From positions 5,444,001 to 5,508,000 of the forward strand of contig NZ_CP041402.1 of NCBI RefSeq assembly GCF_007018905.1: a DNA stretch of 64,000 nt, written 5' to 3'. Positions 11,669 through 23,109 of this stretch are shown piece after piece. The stretch comes from Tardiphaga sp. vice304 (GTDB lineage: Bacteria > Pseudomonadota > Alphaproteobacteria > Rhizobiales > Xanthobacteraceae). How positions within the stretch are numbered: position 1 is the first letter of the stretch; the number at the start of each line of letters is the position of its first letter. The notes below the pieces were generated by a model that had not been told where the DNA came from, made no database searches, and was given only the letters and a program-made list of their open reading frames with translations. The translations under genes were made by a program, and so were the position numbers.

Positions 11669-11877
11669 CTTGGGCCTTCTTTGCAAGCGAGAGAATCGGA
11701 CGCGCCGTCCGGCGACGCCGATGCGTACTGGAATCCAGCGATTAGCTCCAGAGTTGGAGCGAATTCGGGCGGAAGTGCAGTTTTACTGAACCCGCCCGAC
11801 GCTTCGACCCGCTTGTCCTGAACCTTGGCTCACCTCGAGAGCTGCGCCGCGGGGAGCGGCGCGCCTTCGGGCGGCGG

Positions 11878-12063
11878 TCAGGATTCTTTCTTGATCGTCA
11901 GAACCTGACGGCCCTTGTACATGCCGGTCTTCATGTCGAGGTGATGCGGGCGACGCAGTTCGCCGGAATCCTTGTCTTCCGCATAGGTCGGGGTCTTGAG
12001 CGCGTCAGCCGAACGGCGCATGCCACGCCGCGACGGCGATGTTTTTCTTCTGGGAACGGCCAT
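11878..12063 (-). CDS. rpmF: 50S ribosomal protein L32
   Basis: A 61-residue basic ribosomal protein. The N-terminus [20 protein letters not shown] is the conserved L32 signature, followed by the [13 protein letters not shown] and GMYKGRQVL segments typical of alphaproteobacterial L32, which lacks the four zinc-binding Cys of some other lineages. It is a component of the large subunit near the peptidyl transferase region. Upstream in the same orientation lies mtgA; the gap contains a palindromic repeat, so rpmF probably has its own promoter. Confidence 0.97.
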   Translation of the reverse strand: MAVPRRKTSPSRRGMRRSADALKTPTYAEDKDSGELRRPHHLDMKTGMYKGRQVLTIKKES

Positions 12064-12222
12064 GGGATGGTCCTTGCAGTGATGTCAGAGTGTTCGATCG
12101 GCATCCGCGGACGGACGGCCCGGCGCCGGGGCGCGGACAAAATCGTCGATAAGGCGGTGTCTATAACGGAACGGGGACGGAATGGCTAGGGCGGCGCGAG
12201 CGGAATTTCGGACCGCCTCTCA

Positions 12223-12340
12223 CTGTCGTTCCGGGGCGCGAGCGCTCCAGCGCGAGCGAACCCGGAACCTCGACATGTTCAAACACTCCGGGATTCCGGG
12301 TTCGCGGTCGGCTGACGCCGCCCGCGCCCCGGAATGACAG
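12223..12340. repeat. family B palindromic repeat (plain form)
   Basis: Outer arms CTGTCGTTCCGGGGCG and CGCCCCGGAATGACAG form an almost perfect inverted repeat around GCGAGCGAACCCGGAA and CCGGGATTCCGGGTTCGCG. It lies between mtgA and rpmF. Two further copies, at 32044 and 50149, carry an extra inner palindrome. Confidence 0.85.
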
Positions 12341-12346
12341 CCTTAA

Positions 12347-13135
12347 TCACCAGCATTTCTGCAATTCCGCCGCCTGCGCGCGGGCCTGATAGGTCGAGGC
12401 CAGGCGCCGGACGCCCGGACCCGGCGTCTTCGCACTGCGGGTGATCGGGTTCGGCAGCACCGCCGCCAGCAAGGCCGCGTCGCGCGCCGACAAATTGGTG
12501 GCCGATCGGCCGAAGGCGAATTTGGCGGCGGATTCGGCGCCGAATTGGCCGGACGGGCCCATTTCGGCGATGTTGAGGTAGATTTCCAGGATCCGCGCCT
12601 TGGTCAGCACCAGGTCGATCCACATCGCCAGCGGGATCTCCAGCCCCTTTCGAACCACGCTGCGGCCCGGCCACAGAAACAGGTTCTTGGCGACCTGCTG
12701 GGTGATGGTGGATCCGCCGCCGGATACCTCCCCGTCCTGCGCGTCCTCGATGGCGTTCTGCAGCGAATTCCAGTCGATCCCGTTATGTTTGCAGAAACTG
12801 GCGTCCTCGGAGGCCACCACGCTGCGCGGCAGCGCCGGCGACATCGCCGAAAGATCCACCCAGCTCCGCTCCACCGGCGATCCCGTCACGAAGCGCCATG
12901 CCATCAGCGCCGAGACGGGGTGGCCGAGGCTGTAGAGCGGCGTCAGCAGGTAAGGCAGCGCCAGCAGCAGCACGACGATCAGGATCAGGCGGCGAAGGAT
13001 GCGCAAGGCGATGGTTTCCGGGTTGCTTCGGCTGCGCCGATAGAGCGGGGATTCCTCGGGCTTTTCAAGGCGGTTAAGCAAGCATGCGGGATATGCTGCG
13101 GGACGCCACCGCGGAATTGACGCCGCGCCTGCCAT
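12347..13135 (-). CDS. mtgA: monofunctional peptidoglycan glycosyltransferase
   Basis: Polymerises lipid II into glycan strands at the outer face of the inner membrane. A GT51 domain follows a single transmembrane segment ([19 protein letters not shown], about residues 46-64). Visible motifs are [17 protein letters not shown] with the catalytic Glu, [37 protein letters not shown] and [16 protein letters not shown]. No transpeptidase domain follows, so it is MtgA rather than a class A PBP. The start at 13135 gives 262 residues, slightly long for the family; a start about 18 codons downstream (TTG) is possible. The promoter region is shared with the divergent prenyl synthase gene. Confidence 0.94.
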   Translation of the reverse strand: MAGAASIPRWRPAAYPACLLNRLEKPEESPLYRRSRSNPETIALRILRRLILIVVLLLALPYLLTPLYSLGHPVSALMAWRFVTGSPVERSWVDLSAMSPALPRSVVASEDASFCKHNGIDWNSLQNAIEDAQDGEVSGGGSTITQQVAKNLFLWPGRSVVRKGLEIPLAMWIDLVLTKARILEIYLNIAEMGPSGQFGAESAAKFAFGRSATNLSARDAALLAAVLPNPITRSAKTPGPGVRRLASTYQARAQAAELQKCW

Positions 13136-13175
13136 GGAGGATTGTCCCGCCGAATTGATCTGGAGCTATTCTGAA

Positions 13176-14099
13176 ATGACGACCGGCGCCCCCACTGATT
13201 TCGCCACCCGCCTCGACCAGACCGCCGAAGACACCGAAGCCGTGCTGGCCCGACTGCTCGACGACACCCTGCTGCCGGACGAGATTGCGCGCCCGAAGCG
13301 GCTAATGGACGCGATGCGCTATTCCAGCCTCGGCGGCGGCAAGCGGCTGCGGCCGTTCCTGGTGGTGGAGAGTGCGGCGGTATTCGGCGTGCCGCGCGAC
13401 GCGGCACTTCTGGTCGGCGCCGCGCTGGAATGCATCCACTGCTATTCGCTGATCCATGACGATCTCCCGGCGATGGACAACAGCGACCTGCGTCGCGGCC
13501 GTCCTACCCTGCACAAGGCCACCGACGACGCCACCGCGATCCTGGCCGGCGACGCGCTGCTGACGCTGGCCTTCGACATCATCACCCGCGACGAAATTCA
13601 TAAAGACCCCACCGTCCGCCTGCTCTTGACCCGCGCGCTGGCACGCTGCGCCGGCCTCGGCGGCATGGTCGGGGGCCAGATGCTCGATCTCGCCGGCGAA
13701 GGCCGGTTCGGCGATACCGGGCCGGTCGATGTGGCCCGGGTGCAGCAGATGAAGACCGGCGCCCTGCTCCGCTTCGGCTGCATCGCCGGCGCCCTGCTCG
13801 GCCAGGCGACGCCCGACCAGTACAAGGCGCTCGATGATTACGGCCGCGCGCTCGGAGAAGCTTTCCAGATCGCCGACGACCTGCTCGACGTCGAGGGCGA
13901 CGCCGCCTCCCTGGGCAAGCCGGCCGGGGCCGACGCAGCCCTCGGCAAGACCACGTTCGTGACGCAGCTCGGGCTCAAAGGCGCCAAGTCGCGGGTCGGC
14001 GACCTGATCGCCACCGCGGATGCCGCGCTGGCGGTGTTCGGCGCCCGCGGCGACGTGCTGCGCGCTGCCGCCCGCTTCGTCGCCGACCGCAAGAACTGA
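13176..14099 (+). CDS. polyprenyl (farnesyl/geranylgeranyl) diphosphate synthase
   Basis: Trans-prenyl transferase adding isopentenyl diphosphate units, probably making farnesyl or geranylgeranyl diphosphate. The 307-residue protein has LGGGKRLRP, the first Asp-rich motif in CIHCYSLIHDDLPAMDNSD (two-residue insert typical of bacterial type II FPPS), and the second Asp-rich motif EAFQIADDLLDVEGD, followed by LGKTTFVTQLGL. ATG 13176 has GGAG about 10 nt upstream. Chain length is not decided by the sequence alone: IspA and CrtE share this motif layout. The DUF1345 gene starts two bases after its stop, implying an operon. ispG, elsewhere in the window, feeds the same pathway. Confidence 0.93.
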   Translation: MTTGAPTDFATRLDQTAEDTEAVLARLLDDTLLPDEIARPKRLMDAMRYSSLGGGKRLRPFLVVESAAVFGVPRDAALLVGAALECIHCYSLIHDDLPAMDNSDLRRGRPTLHKATDDATAILAGDALLTLAFDIITRDEIHKDPTVRLLLTRALARCAGLGGMVGGQMLDLAGEGRFGDTGPVDVARVQQMKTGALLRFGCIAGALLGQATPDQYKALDDYGRALGEAFQIADDLLDVEGDAASLGKPAGADAALGKTTFVTQLGLKGAKSRVGDLIATADAALAVFGARGDVLRAAARFVADRKN

Positions 14100-14101
14100 G
14101 C

Positions 14102-14797
14102 ATGACAAAGCCGGGCCAAGAATTGGACCAGCTCGTCGCCCGCTTCGAAAAACTGCCGCGACCGCTGCGCATCGTGTACGCCCGGCCGCGCACCTTCGTC
14201 GCGATGGCGATCGGCGTCGTGGCCTTCTTCCTGCTGCCCGGCGAGCTGCGGCTGGTAACCCGGCTCTTGATTGGCTGGGACATTTTCGTCGCCGCCTATC
14301 TGGCGCTGGTGTTCGGCATGATGGCGCGCTGCGACCGCAGCAACATCCGCCGCAACGCCGTGCTGCAGGACGACGGCAGTATCATCATCCTGCTGGTGGC
14401 AGCCCTCGGCGCTTTCGCCAGCATCGCCGCCATCGTGTTCGAACTCGGCGCCGGCAAGCACGCGCCGCCGGCTCTCGCGCTGGCCGTGCACACCATCACG
14501 CTGTCATGGGCCGCGGTGCACACCACCTTCGCGCTGCATTACGCGCACGAATTCTACCGCGACGAAAAACCCGGCGGGCTGGCGTTTCCCACCGGCGACG
14601 ACGATACACCCGACCATCCCGACTATTGGGATTTCGTGTATTTCGCCTTTGTCATCGGGATGACGGCACAGACCTCCGACGTCGGTATCACCGACAAGCC
14701 GATCCGCCGCATCGCCACGGCGCACGGCATCGTCTCGTTCATCTTCAACACCGCGTTGGTGGCGCTGATGGTCAACATCGCGGCGAGTGCGATCTGA
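14102..14797 (+). CDS. DUF1345 membrane protein
   Basis: A 231-residue inner-membrane protein with about six hydrophobic segments, family DUF1345; function unknown. Typical features are an early MAIGVVAFFLLPGE segment, LTLSWAAVHTTFALHYAHEFY-like wording around residues 135-160, an acidic loop (FPTGDDDTPDHPDYWDF) and FAFVIGMTAQTSDVGITDK followed by a final membrane helix. It begins two bases after the prenyl synthase stop and is almost certainly co-transcribed with it, though no functional link to isoprenoids is established. Confidence 0.88.
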   Translation: MTKPGQELDQLVARFEKLPRPLRIVYARPRTFVAMAIGVVAFFLLPGELRLVTRLLIGWDIFVAAYLALVFGMMARCDRSNIRRNAVLQDDGSIIILLVAALGAFASIAAIVFELGAGKHAPPALALAVHTITLSWAAVHTTFALHYAHEFYRDEKPGGLAFPTGDDDTPDHPDYWDFVYFAFVIGMTAQTSDVGITDKPIRRIATAHGIVSFIFNTALVALMVNIAASAI

Positions 14798-14816
14798 GCT
14801 CTTTTCCTCTTTCTTA

Positions 14817-14984
14817 CTTCCTTCTCCCCTTGTGGGAGAAGGTGGCCGCGCGATAGCGCGGTCGGATGAGGGGGTTCTTGGCGACTGAACTCGCGGCTCC
14901 CCCTCACCCGTCTCGACCGCCCGTGCGAAGCGAAGCTTCGCTAGAGCGGTCGATCCACCCTCTCCCACAAGGGGAGAGGGAAAC
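14817..14984. repeat. family A palindromic repeat
   Basis: Units CCTTCTCCCCTTGTGGGAGAAGG with GCGCGATAGCGCG, then CCCTCACCCGTC, GCGAAGCGAAGCTTCGC and CCTCTCCCACAAGGGGAGAGG. It sits after the prenyl synthase/DUF1345 operon and before the antiporter gene. Confidence 0.85.
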
Positions 14985-15048
14985 AAGATCGCGCACCGCA
15001 TTGACCTCGACGCCTTGACGGGCAAACTACACTTTTAGAGGACATTGC

Positions 15049-16653
15049 GTGGAAACCAAGTTCCCTATCTTCCTGGTACTGCTCGCCGTGCTCGCCGGCA
15101 CCGCCTATCTCGCACGCCGCATCAACATGGCGCATGCAATCCTGGCGCTGCTGGCCGGCGGCGCGCTGGCCTTCGTGCCGTGCATGCCGGCGATCGAGCT
15201 GCCGCCCGAAGCGGTGCTGCTCGGCGTGCTGCCGCCGCTGATCTATTCGGCGTCGGTCGCGATGAGCTGGCGCGAGTTCCGCGCCAGCCTGCGACTGATC
15301 ACGCTGCTCGCCGTCGGCTGCGTGATCTTCACCGCCTGCGCGGTGGCCACCGCGACGCATTTCCTGATCGGCCTGCCGTGGGGCGTGGGCTTCCTGCTCG
15401 GCGCCATCGTGGCGCCGCCGGACGTCGTGGCGCCCATTGCGGTGGCCAAGAAGCTCGGCCTGCCGCGGCGCATGCTGACGGTGCTGGAAGGCGAAGGCCT
15501 CGCCAACGACGCCACCACGCTGATCCTGTACCGCTTTGCCGTGGTCGCCATCACCACCGGCGCGTTCTCGCTGCCGGTCGCCGCAGGCACCTTCGCCGCC
15601 ATCCTGACATGCGAATTTGCCTTTGGCCTTCTGATCGGATGGGCCAGCCTGCGGCTGCGCCACGCCGCGCGCGACCCGCAGGTCGAGATCACGCTATCGC
15701 TGCTGACGCCCTATGTCGCCTATCTGATCCCGGAGCATTTCGGCGGCTCCGGCATCATCGCCACCGTGGTCTGCGGCCTCTACATTTCGTGGAACGGCCC
15801 GCTGCTGATCTCGGCCGCGACCCGCCTGCAGGGCATCTTCTTCTGGGACCTCGTGGTCTACCTGATCGAGGGCATGCTGTTCCTGCTCACCGGTTTCCAG
15901 ATGCGGCTATTGATCGAAAAGTCCAAGGCATTCGTCATCGGCGACATTCTGCTCGCGACCGCTCTGGTCGGCGTGGTGATCGTGATTGCGCGCTTTGCCT
16001 GGGTATATCCCGCGATCTACCTGCCGCGCTGGCTGAACCCGAAACTGCGCAAATCCGATCCGGCGCCGAACTGGAAGTGGACCTTCGTCGTGGCCTTCAC
16101 CGGCGTGCGCGGCGCGGTGTCGCTGGCCGCGGCGCTGGCGCTGCCGTTCGCGCTGCCGTCCGGCGAAGGCTTTCCGTCACGCGACCTGATCCTGTTTGTC
16201 ACCTTCAACATCATCCTGATCACGCTGGTCGGCTTCGGGCTCGGCCTGCCGGTCGTGGTGAAGCTGCTGGGCCTGGGCAAGGAGGGCCGCGACGAGCACA
16301 TCGCCGAGCACGAGGCCGAACTCGAAGCCCGCCGCGAGGCGCTGAGCGCCGCACTCGCCTCGCTCGACGCCATGACCGACGATCGCGAACTGTCCGAGGA
16401 AGTCCTGAAGCTGTTGCGCAAGAGGCACGAGGTGCGCTCCGGGCAGTTGCCGGAGCAGCTCGATCCCGACGCGGACAATTCCGCGTTGGGGACCGATCTG
16501 GTGCGCGAACTGATCGCCGCCGAACGCAAGTTCATCCACATGCAACTGCGCGACGGCAAGATCACCGACGAAAGCCGCCGCCGGATCGAGCGCGATCTCG
16601 ATCTGGAAGAGGCAGGACTGATCAACCGGGAATACCGACGGATGCCGATCTAG
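15049..16653 (+). CDS. CPA1-family Na+/H+ antiporter
   Basis: Monovalent cation/proton antiporter of 534 residues with about twelve membrane segments. Conserved points: LLGVLPPLIYSASVAMSW, the ion-site region GAIVAPPDVVAPIAVAKKLG (PPD in place of the more common TDP/PTD, acidic residue kept), EGEGLANDATTLILYRFA (ND pair), and VRGAVSLAAALALPF. A long cytoplasmic C-terminal tail (about residues 400-534) is highly charged and predicted helical/coiled coil, probably regulatory. The start is GTG at 15049, with an AGAGGA-like ribosome site just upstream. It is likely a monocistronic gene. Confidence 0.92.
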   Translation: METKFPIFLVLLAVLAGTAYLARRINMAHAILALLAGGALAFVPCMPAIELPPEAVLLGVLPPLIYSASVAMSWREFRASLRLITLLAVGCVIFTACAVATATHFLIGLPWGVGFLLGAIVAPPDVVAPIAVAKKLGLPRRMLTVLEGEGLANDATTLILYRFAVVAITTGAFSLPVAAGTFAAILTCEFAFGLLIGWASLRLRHAARDPQVEITLSLLTPYVAYLIPEHFGGSGIIATVVCGLYISWNGPLLISAATRLQGIFFWDLVVYLIEGMLFLLTGFQMRLLIEKSKAFVIGDILLATALVGVVIVIARFAWVYPAIYLPRWLNPKLRKSDPAPNWKWTFVVAFTGVRGAVSLAAALALPFALPSGEGFPSRDLILFVTFNIILITLVGFGLGLPVVVKLLGLGKEGRDEHIAEHEAELEARREALSAALASLDAMTDDRELSEEVLKLLRKRHEVRSGQLPEQLDPDADNSALGTDLVRELIAAERKFIHMQLRDGKITDESRRRIERDLDLEEAGLINREYRRMPI

Positions 16654-16739
16654 CGCTGGCACGCATATTACTGCGGTTTCAGCCTATGTTGTGTTAGCAA
16701 CATAGGACCATACGACCCTGCCCTGGTCCGGAGACGGTC

Positions 16740-18017
16740 TTGTCACCGCCCGCACCACTCGCTTTCGACAATGGCGTCGCCGATCGGTCTGAAATGCTTG
16801 AAAGCGCGGGCGTAACTACGCTGACCGGCACCACTGCCGATCGGCTGACCACGGTGATGCTCGACGGCTGGACCGAGCGGCTGCGCCGGGTCGTTCCCTA
16901 TGCCCAGGCACTGGTGATCTATCTCGGTTCGCGGCTGCTGGTGTTTTTCGGCGTGGTGTTCGGACGGACCTATGTTCCGCTGGGCAACGACACCTGGCTC
17001 GGTGGCGCCAGTTGGTATCACCGGCTGCTGCGCTGGGATTCGGAGTGGTACGGGCTGATCGCCCGCGAAGGCTACAAATACAACGGCGATCCCGGCCAGA
17101 CCCAGACTGTGGTGTTCTATCCGCTTTATCCGATGCTGTCGCGATTTGTGGCCGGCGTGCTGCGCATCGAGATCTACGATGCGCTACTGCTGGTCGCCAA
17201 CCTGGCGTCCGTCGCGGCCATCCTGATGTTGTTCAGGCTGATACGCGAACGGTTCGACGACCGCACCGCACTGACCACCGTGGCGATGATCTCGTTCTTT
17301 CCGTCGTCGATCTTCCTGTCTGCCGGCTATACCGAACCGCTGGCGCTGCTGCTGATGGTCTGTTTTTTCTACGCCGTCGGCCGCCAGCACTTCCTGGCGG
17401 CGGCGGTGCTGGCCGGGCTTGCCATCGCCACCCGATCCAGCGGCGTCGTGCTGTGTCCCGTGCTGCTGTTCGAACTGTGGCGCAGCCGGTCGCCGCGCCG
17501 GTTCCTCATCGAGGCCGTGCCGCTGGCGATCATCGCGACTTCCGGCCTGTGGCTTTACATGGCCTATCTGAGCGCCACATTCGGTAACCCGATGGCATTT
17601 TCAGACGGACAGGCGGCGTTTCACGAGAACACGTCGATGCTGACGCGCATCGTGTCGGCGCTGCTGCTGGAGCCGCTGCGCAACATCAATCTCGCCGACA
17701 TGAGCCCCGCCGGGCTCGACCAGTGGTTCACGCTGATCTTTATCGGACTGATCGTGCGCGCTTGGTTCGCCGGGATCGGCCGCGGCATGGCGCTGTTCGC
17801 CAGCCTGCTGCTGTTGCTGCCCTATCTGACCCTGAGCGGCGGTCCCGCCGGCTTCACCTCGATGGCCCGCTTCAACATCGTCTCGTTTCCGCTGTTCCTG
17901 ACGCTGACCCTGTTGAGCAACCGCTGGCGCTGGGCTGCGCCGGCGATGGTCGGCGTGTTCGGCGGCCTGCTGCTGGTCTACGCGGCTTTGTTCTCGCAAT
18001 GGCAGTGGGTCGGGTGA
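16740..18017 (+). CDS. PIG-V-like GT-C membrane glycosyltransferase (putative)
   Basis: A 425-residue polytopic membrane protein resembling bacterial homologues of the PIG-V mannosyltransferase family. Evidence: LLRWDSEWYGLIAREGY, matching the WD...Y..IA..GY motif of that family; VVFYPLYPMLSR; and SFFPSSIFLSAGYTEPLALLL, with about nine to eleven hydrophobic segments. The donor would be a lipid-linked sugar and the acceptor is unknown. The start is uncertain: TTG 16740 has GGAG six bases upstream, while ATG 16794 would shorten the product by 18 residues. No other glycan genes are nearby. Confidence 0.75.
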   Translation: MSPPAPLAFDNGVADRSEMLESAGVTTLTGTTADRLTTVMLDGWTERLRRVVPYAQALVIYLGSRLLVFFGVVFGRTYVPLGNDTWLGGASWYHRLLRWDSEWYGLIAREGYKYNGDPGQTQTVVFYPLYPMLSRFVAGVLRIEIYDALLLVANLASVAAILMLFRLIRERFDDRTALTTVAMISFFPSSIFLSAGYTEPLALLLMVCFFYAVGRQHFLAAAVLAGLAIATRSSGVVLCPVLLFELWRSRSPRRFLIEAVPLAIIATSGLWLYMAYLSATFGNPMAFSDGQAAFHENTSMLTRIVSALLLEPLRNINLADMSPAGLDQWFTLIFIGLIVRAWFAGIGRGMALFASLLLLLPYLTLSGGPAGFTSMARFNIVSFPLFLTLTLLSNRWRWAAPAMVGVFGGLLLVYAALFSQWQWVG

Positions 18018-18063
18018 TCCAAAACCAGATGCGGAATTCCGGGAGATTTGGTAATATCCCGGC

Positions 18064-18294
18064 ATGACAAATGAAGCACTGGCAGAGCTGATAGCGCGGG
18101 TTTCGACCTGGTCGGAAGAGGCCAAGGAAGAGCTCGCCCAGTCGATTGTCGAGATCGAAACCCGGCATGCCGAGGATTACGAATTGACGGATGAAGATCG
18201 AGCGGCCATCGAACGTGGCCAGGCTGACATCCGCGCTGGGCGGATCGTCAGCGACGAAGAAGTCACAGCGTTGTTCAATCGATATTTCCCGTGA
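18064..18294 (+). CDS. antitoxin of RelE/ParE-type module
   Basis: A 76-residue acidic protein immediately upstream of, and overlapping, a RelE/ParE-type toxin gene (GTGA overlap at 18291-18294). The second half, EDYELTDEDRAAIERGQADIRAGRIVSDEEVTALFNRY, resembles antitoxin C-terminal regions that wrap the partner toxin. The first half (LAELIARVSTWSEEAKEELAQSIVEIE) lacks an obvious DNA-binding fold by eye. Expected role: neutralise the toxin and, with it, regulate the pair. Confidence 0.82.
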   Translation: MTNEALAELIARVSTWSEEAKEELAQSIVEIETRHAEDYELTDEDRAAIERGQADIRAGRIVSDEEVTALFNRYFP

Positions 18295-18584
18295 AGCTGC
18301 GGTGGTCGGACACCGCGAGACGAGAACTTGAGCAAATCTTCGCATTTGTCAGGGAGCGAAGTCCGGCGTCGGCCAGATCCGTTGCCCAGCGCATTCTTCA
18401 TCGAGCCCGATTTTTGCGTGAGTTTCCGTTTTCAGGCAAAGAGTCGCAGGTTGCCGGCGTGCGTCGACTTTTCGTCGTTAATTACCCCTACGTGATCCTT
18501 TACGAGATCCACCAATCGGATGACGAAGTGCTAATCGTCAGCGTGCGGCACACGGCCCGCAAGCAACCGCCGGCAGAAGACTAA
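18291..18584 (+). CDS. RelE/ParE-family toxin
   Basis: A 97-residue basic toxin-fold protein. Typical landmarks: LRWSDTARRELEQIFAFVRERSP at the start, ARSVAQRILHRARFLREFPFSGKE in the middle, VRRLFVVNYPYVILYEI and VLIVSVRHTARKQPP at the C-terminus. This pattern is shared by ParE (gyrase inhibitors) and RelE (mRNA nucleases). The VRRLFVVNYPYVILYE wording is closer to ParE/RelE-like proteins of rhizobia, so the target is left open. The start is GTG at 18291 inside the antitoxin stop, implying translational coupling. Confidence 0.87.
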   Translation: MKLRWSDTARRELEQIFAFVRERSPASARSVAQRILHRARFLREFPFSGKESQVAGVRRLFVVNYPYVILYEIHQSDDEVLIVSVRHTARKQPPAED

Positions 18585-18603
18585 CCTCCGCCGGCGCTCC
18601 GAG

Positions 18604-19899
<1,296 letters not shown>

Positions 19900-20141
19900 G
19901 GGGTCTCGAATATCAGGTTTTGGTGACATTCAGCAATGGATCAATGGTCACCGTGTCGTGCACCGGCCCTGAAATAGCCAGTCGGGGCACTGAGGTTAAG
20001 GGGGTATAGCGGTAAAAGCTGACAATTTGCTGACGACGCGGCGGATATCGGCACATCGGGCGCACCGCGCCGGCACATTGAAATCGAAAAAATACTCTTA
20101 CAGAACAGTTGCTTAAATGCCGGTAAGAGCGCGTCGAATAT

Positions 20142-21062
20142 CTAAACCGCCCGCGCTGCCGGCTTGTTCACCAGATACAGCCCCACGATCACCAGCACCG
20201 CCGCGACCCCGAAGGCCGGGGTCAGCGGGTCGTGCAGGATCAGATAGCCGCCGGCGACGCCGATCAAAGGGGTGATGAAGGTGAAGGCCGACAATTTGCT
20301 GGCGGAATAGACCCGGACCAGGCTGAACCAGATCATGAACGTCATGCCGACCACCCAGATCGCCTGAAACGCCATCAAGGACAGCGTCAGCGTCCCGGGC
20401 ATGCGGGGGATGGTCTCGCCGGCCAGCCAGGCGGCGAGACCGAGAACCGGGATCGAGATCGCCACCTGATATCCCAGTGCTTTTTCCGGCGGGCAGCGGC
20501 CGAGCCGGGTCGCCTTCACGCACAAGGTGGTGGCCGCCCACAGCGCCGCGCCGGCCACCACCATCAGGTCGCCCATCAGCACCTGCGCATCGACATTGGG
20601 CTGCGGCACGCCGATCGCAAACGCCACGCCGGTAAAGCTGACCGCGAGCCCGGCCCATTGCACGGCGCGCAGCCGCTCGCCCAGGAACGGATAGGCCCCC
20701 GCCGCCACGAAGAACGGCGCGGTGTACAGGAACACCGAGGCGCGGCTGGCCGAGGTATATTGCAGGCCGTGGAAGATCAGCACGAATTCGACGCCGAACA
20801 TCAGCCCGCACAGCAGCCCGGCCGGCAGCGAGCCGTCGCGCTCGAACAATTTGGTACCGCGGACGGCGGCAATCAGCAGGATTACCACCAGCGCGCCGGA
20901 CGAGCGGATCATCGCCTGCAGATAGGGCGGGATTTCGGGGAGCACCAGCTTGATGGCGATCTGGTTGAAGCCCCAGGTCAGGCACAGCATCAGCATCAGA
21001 GCGACCGCGCCGATGGTCAGCGAACGCCCGCCGGGCGGGACCTTATCGGGCGTGACGGACAT
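20142..21062 (-). CDS. EamA/DMT-family transporter
   Basis: A 306-residue inner-membrane protein with two EamA repeats and about ten membrane segments. It shows LCLTWGFNQIAIKLVLPEIPP at the start of repeat one, GLQYTSASRASVFLYTAPFFVAAGAYPFLGERL around residue 100, VVAGAALWAATTLCVKA at the start of repeat two, and ASKLSAFTFITPLIGVAGGYLILHD near the end, all family hallmarks. The substrate is unknown. It follows the Zur-like regulator gene by 45 bp on the same strand and is likely in one transcript with it; zinc-responsive expression is possible but unproven. Confidence 0.87.
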   Translation of the reverse strand: MSVTPDKVPPGGRSLTIGAVALMLMLCLTWGFNQIAIKLVLPEIPPYLQAMIRSSGALVVILLIAAVRGTKLFERDGSLPAGLLCGLMFGVEFVLIFHGLQYTSASRASVFLYTAPFFVAAGAYPFLGERLRAVQWAGLAVSFTGVAFAIGVPQPNVDAQVLMGDLMVVAGAALWAATTLCVKATRLGRCPPEKALGYQVAISIPVLGLAAWLAGETIPRMPGTLTLSLMAFQAIWVVGMTFMIWFSLVRVYSASKLSAFTFITPLIGVAGGYLILHDPLTPAFGVAAVLVIVGLYLVNKPAARAV

Positions 21063-21107
21063 GGTGCCTCGTGCCGGCTTGTCGCCGTGTTGTCGTTGTC
21101 GGGGTAG

Positions 21108-21614
21108 CTAGCTGGCGTGGCAATGCGCGCAGGTGCCGGTGATTTCCACCACCGACAGTTTCGGCACGAAGCCGGTGGTGCGGGCGGCGTCGTTGAGGCT
21201 CTGCGCCACGCGGGTGGCCGGCACCTCGCCGACCGAGCCGCAACGGTCGCAGATCAAAAACGCCACCATCGAGGCCTCGCCATGGTCGTGGGCGCAGGCC
21301 AGGAAGGCGTTGCGGCTCTCGATGCGGTGGACGAGGCCGTTCTCCATCAGGAAATCCAGCGCCCGGTACACCGTGATCGGCGCCGGACGCGCGGTCACCT
21401 TGGCAAGTTCGTCGATCACCTCATAGGCGCCGAGCGGCCGGTGACTGGCCAGCAGGGCCTCCAGCACGGCGCGGCGGATCGGGGTGAATTTCTGCGACCG
21501 GCCGGCACATACCGTTTCGGCATGCCGGATCGCGTCGGCCGTACAGCGGTCGTGGTCATGGCCGGGGTGCGGAAAGCTCGGCTTCGCCACGGATTTCGAT
21601 TTCAAGGCGGTCAT
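21108..21614 (-). CDS. Fur-family regulator, Zur-like
   Basis: A 168-residue Fur-superfamily repressor. A His-rich N-terminus (PSFPHPGHDHDRC) precedes the winged helix (FTPIRRAVLEALLASHRPLGAYEVIDELAK, then PAPITVYRALDFLMENGLVHRIESRNAF). The dimerisation part carries ACAHDHGEASMVAFLICDRCGSV and the C-terminal CAHCHAS; the two CxxC pairs form the structural zinc site. The Cys-rich C-terminus and TVYRALDFL wording match Zur rather than Fur or Irr. ATG 21614 gives the normal length; the frame is open to 21746 but without family similarity. Confidence 0.88.
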   Translation of the reverse strand: MTALKSKSVAKPSFPHPGHDHDRCTADAIRHAETVCAGRSQKFTPIRRAVLEALLASHRPLGAYEVIDELAKVTARPAPITVYRALDFLMENGLVHRIESRNAFLACAHDHGEASMVAFLICDRCGSVGEVPATRVAQSLNDAARTTGFVPKLSVVEITGTCAHCHAS

Positions 21615-21813
21615 ACCGATAATGTAATGCGTCGGGCGCCGCTTGGCTCGCTTTTTAGACGTCGCGGCACAAGTTTCTTGGGCCGGCGGCCATGCCGGGT
21701 GCGCAGAGCCGTTCGCCCGGCGCGACATGAGGAATGGCTTTTCCACTCATGCCGGAACCGCGAATGGAATGGGTCCGACCTCTCTGCGCCCTTTGCGAGG
21801 AGAGGTCAGGAAC

Positions 21814-22391
<578 letters not shown>

Positions 22392-22392
<1 letters not shown>

Positions 22393-23093
22393 CAGTGATT
22401 ATCCAGCGGCGTGGCGTTGCGCCCGCGCAAAACGATGTTGAAGCGATAGGCCAGCGCCCAGCCGGGCTCGGTCTTGTCGAGATCGAAATCCGACACCATG
22501 CGGTTGCGGGCGCGCTCGTCGGTGACCGAATTGAAGATCGGGTCATACGGGAACAAGGGATCGTTGGGGAAGTACATCTGCGTAACCAGCCTTGAGATAA
22601 AGGCGTGGCCGAACACCGAGAAGTGGATATGGGCAGGACGCCAGGCGTTGGGGTGGTTGCCCCACGGATAGGCGCCGGGCTTCATGGTGATGAATTTGTA
22701 GTTGCCTTCGGCGTCCGTCACGGTGCGCCCGGCGCCGGTGAAGTTCGGATCGAGCGGCGCAGGGTGCTGATCCCAGACGTGGACGTAACGGCCGCAGGCA
22801 TTGGCCTGCCACAATTCGACCAGCACGTTCGGCTGGCCGCGACCGTCCTCGTCCTGCACTTGGCCATGCACGATGACGCGCTCGCCGATCGGCTCGCCGG
22901 TGTGCATCGTGGTCAGGTCGTGATCGCCGGGGCGCACGGTCTCGTGGCCGTACACCGGGCCGGTCAGCTCCGAGATCGTCTGCGGCATCAGGATGCGCGC
23001 CTTCTGCGGCGCGCGCTTGATGGTGCTCTTGTAGCCGGGCGACAGGCGCGGTGCGTGCGCTTCGTTGCTCTCGACGGGATAGATTAGCGTCAT
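22392..23093 (-). CDS. pcaH: protocatechuate 3,4-dioxygenase beta subunit
   Basis: Catalytic subunit with the non-haem Fe(III) site. The 233-residue protein has ISELTGPVYGHETVRPGDHDLT, LVELWQANACGRYVH (first Tyr ligand), and GAYPWGNHPNAWRPAHIHFSVFG supplying the second Tyr and the two His ligands. Length and motif spacing match PcaH rather than catechol 1,2-dioxygenase. It is translationally linked to pcaG and lies 120 bp downstream of pcaF on the same strand, with a palindromic repeat in the gap. Confidence 0.96.
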
Positions 23094-23109
23094 GCTTCCT
23101 CCGGGACGG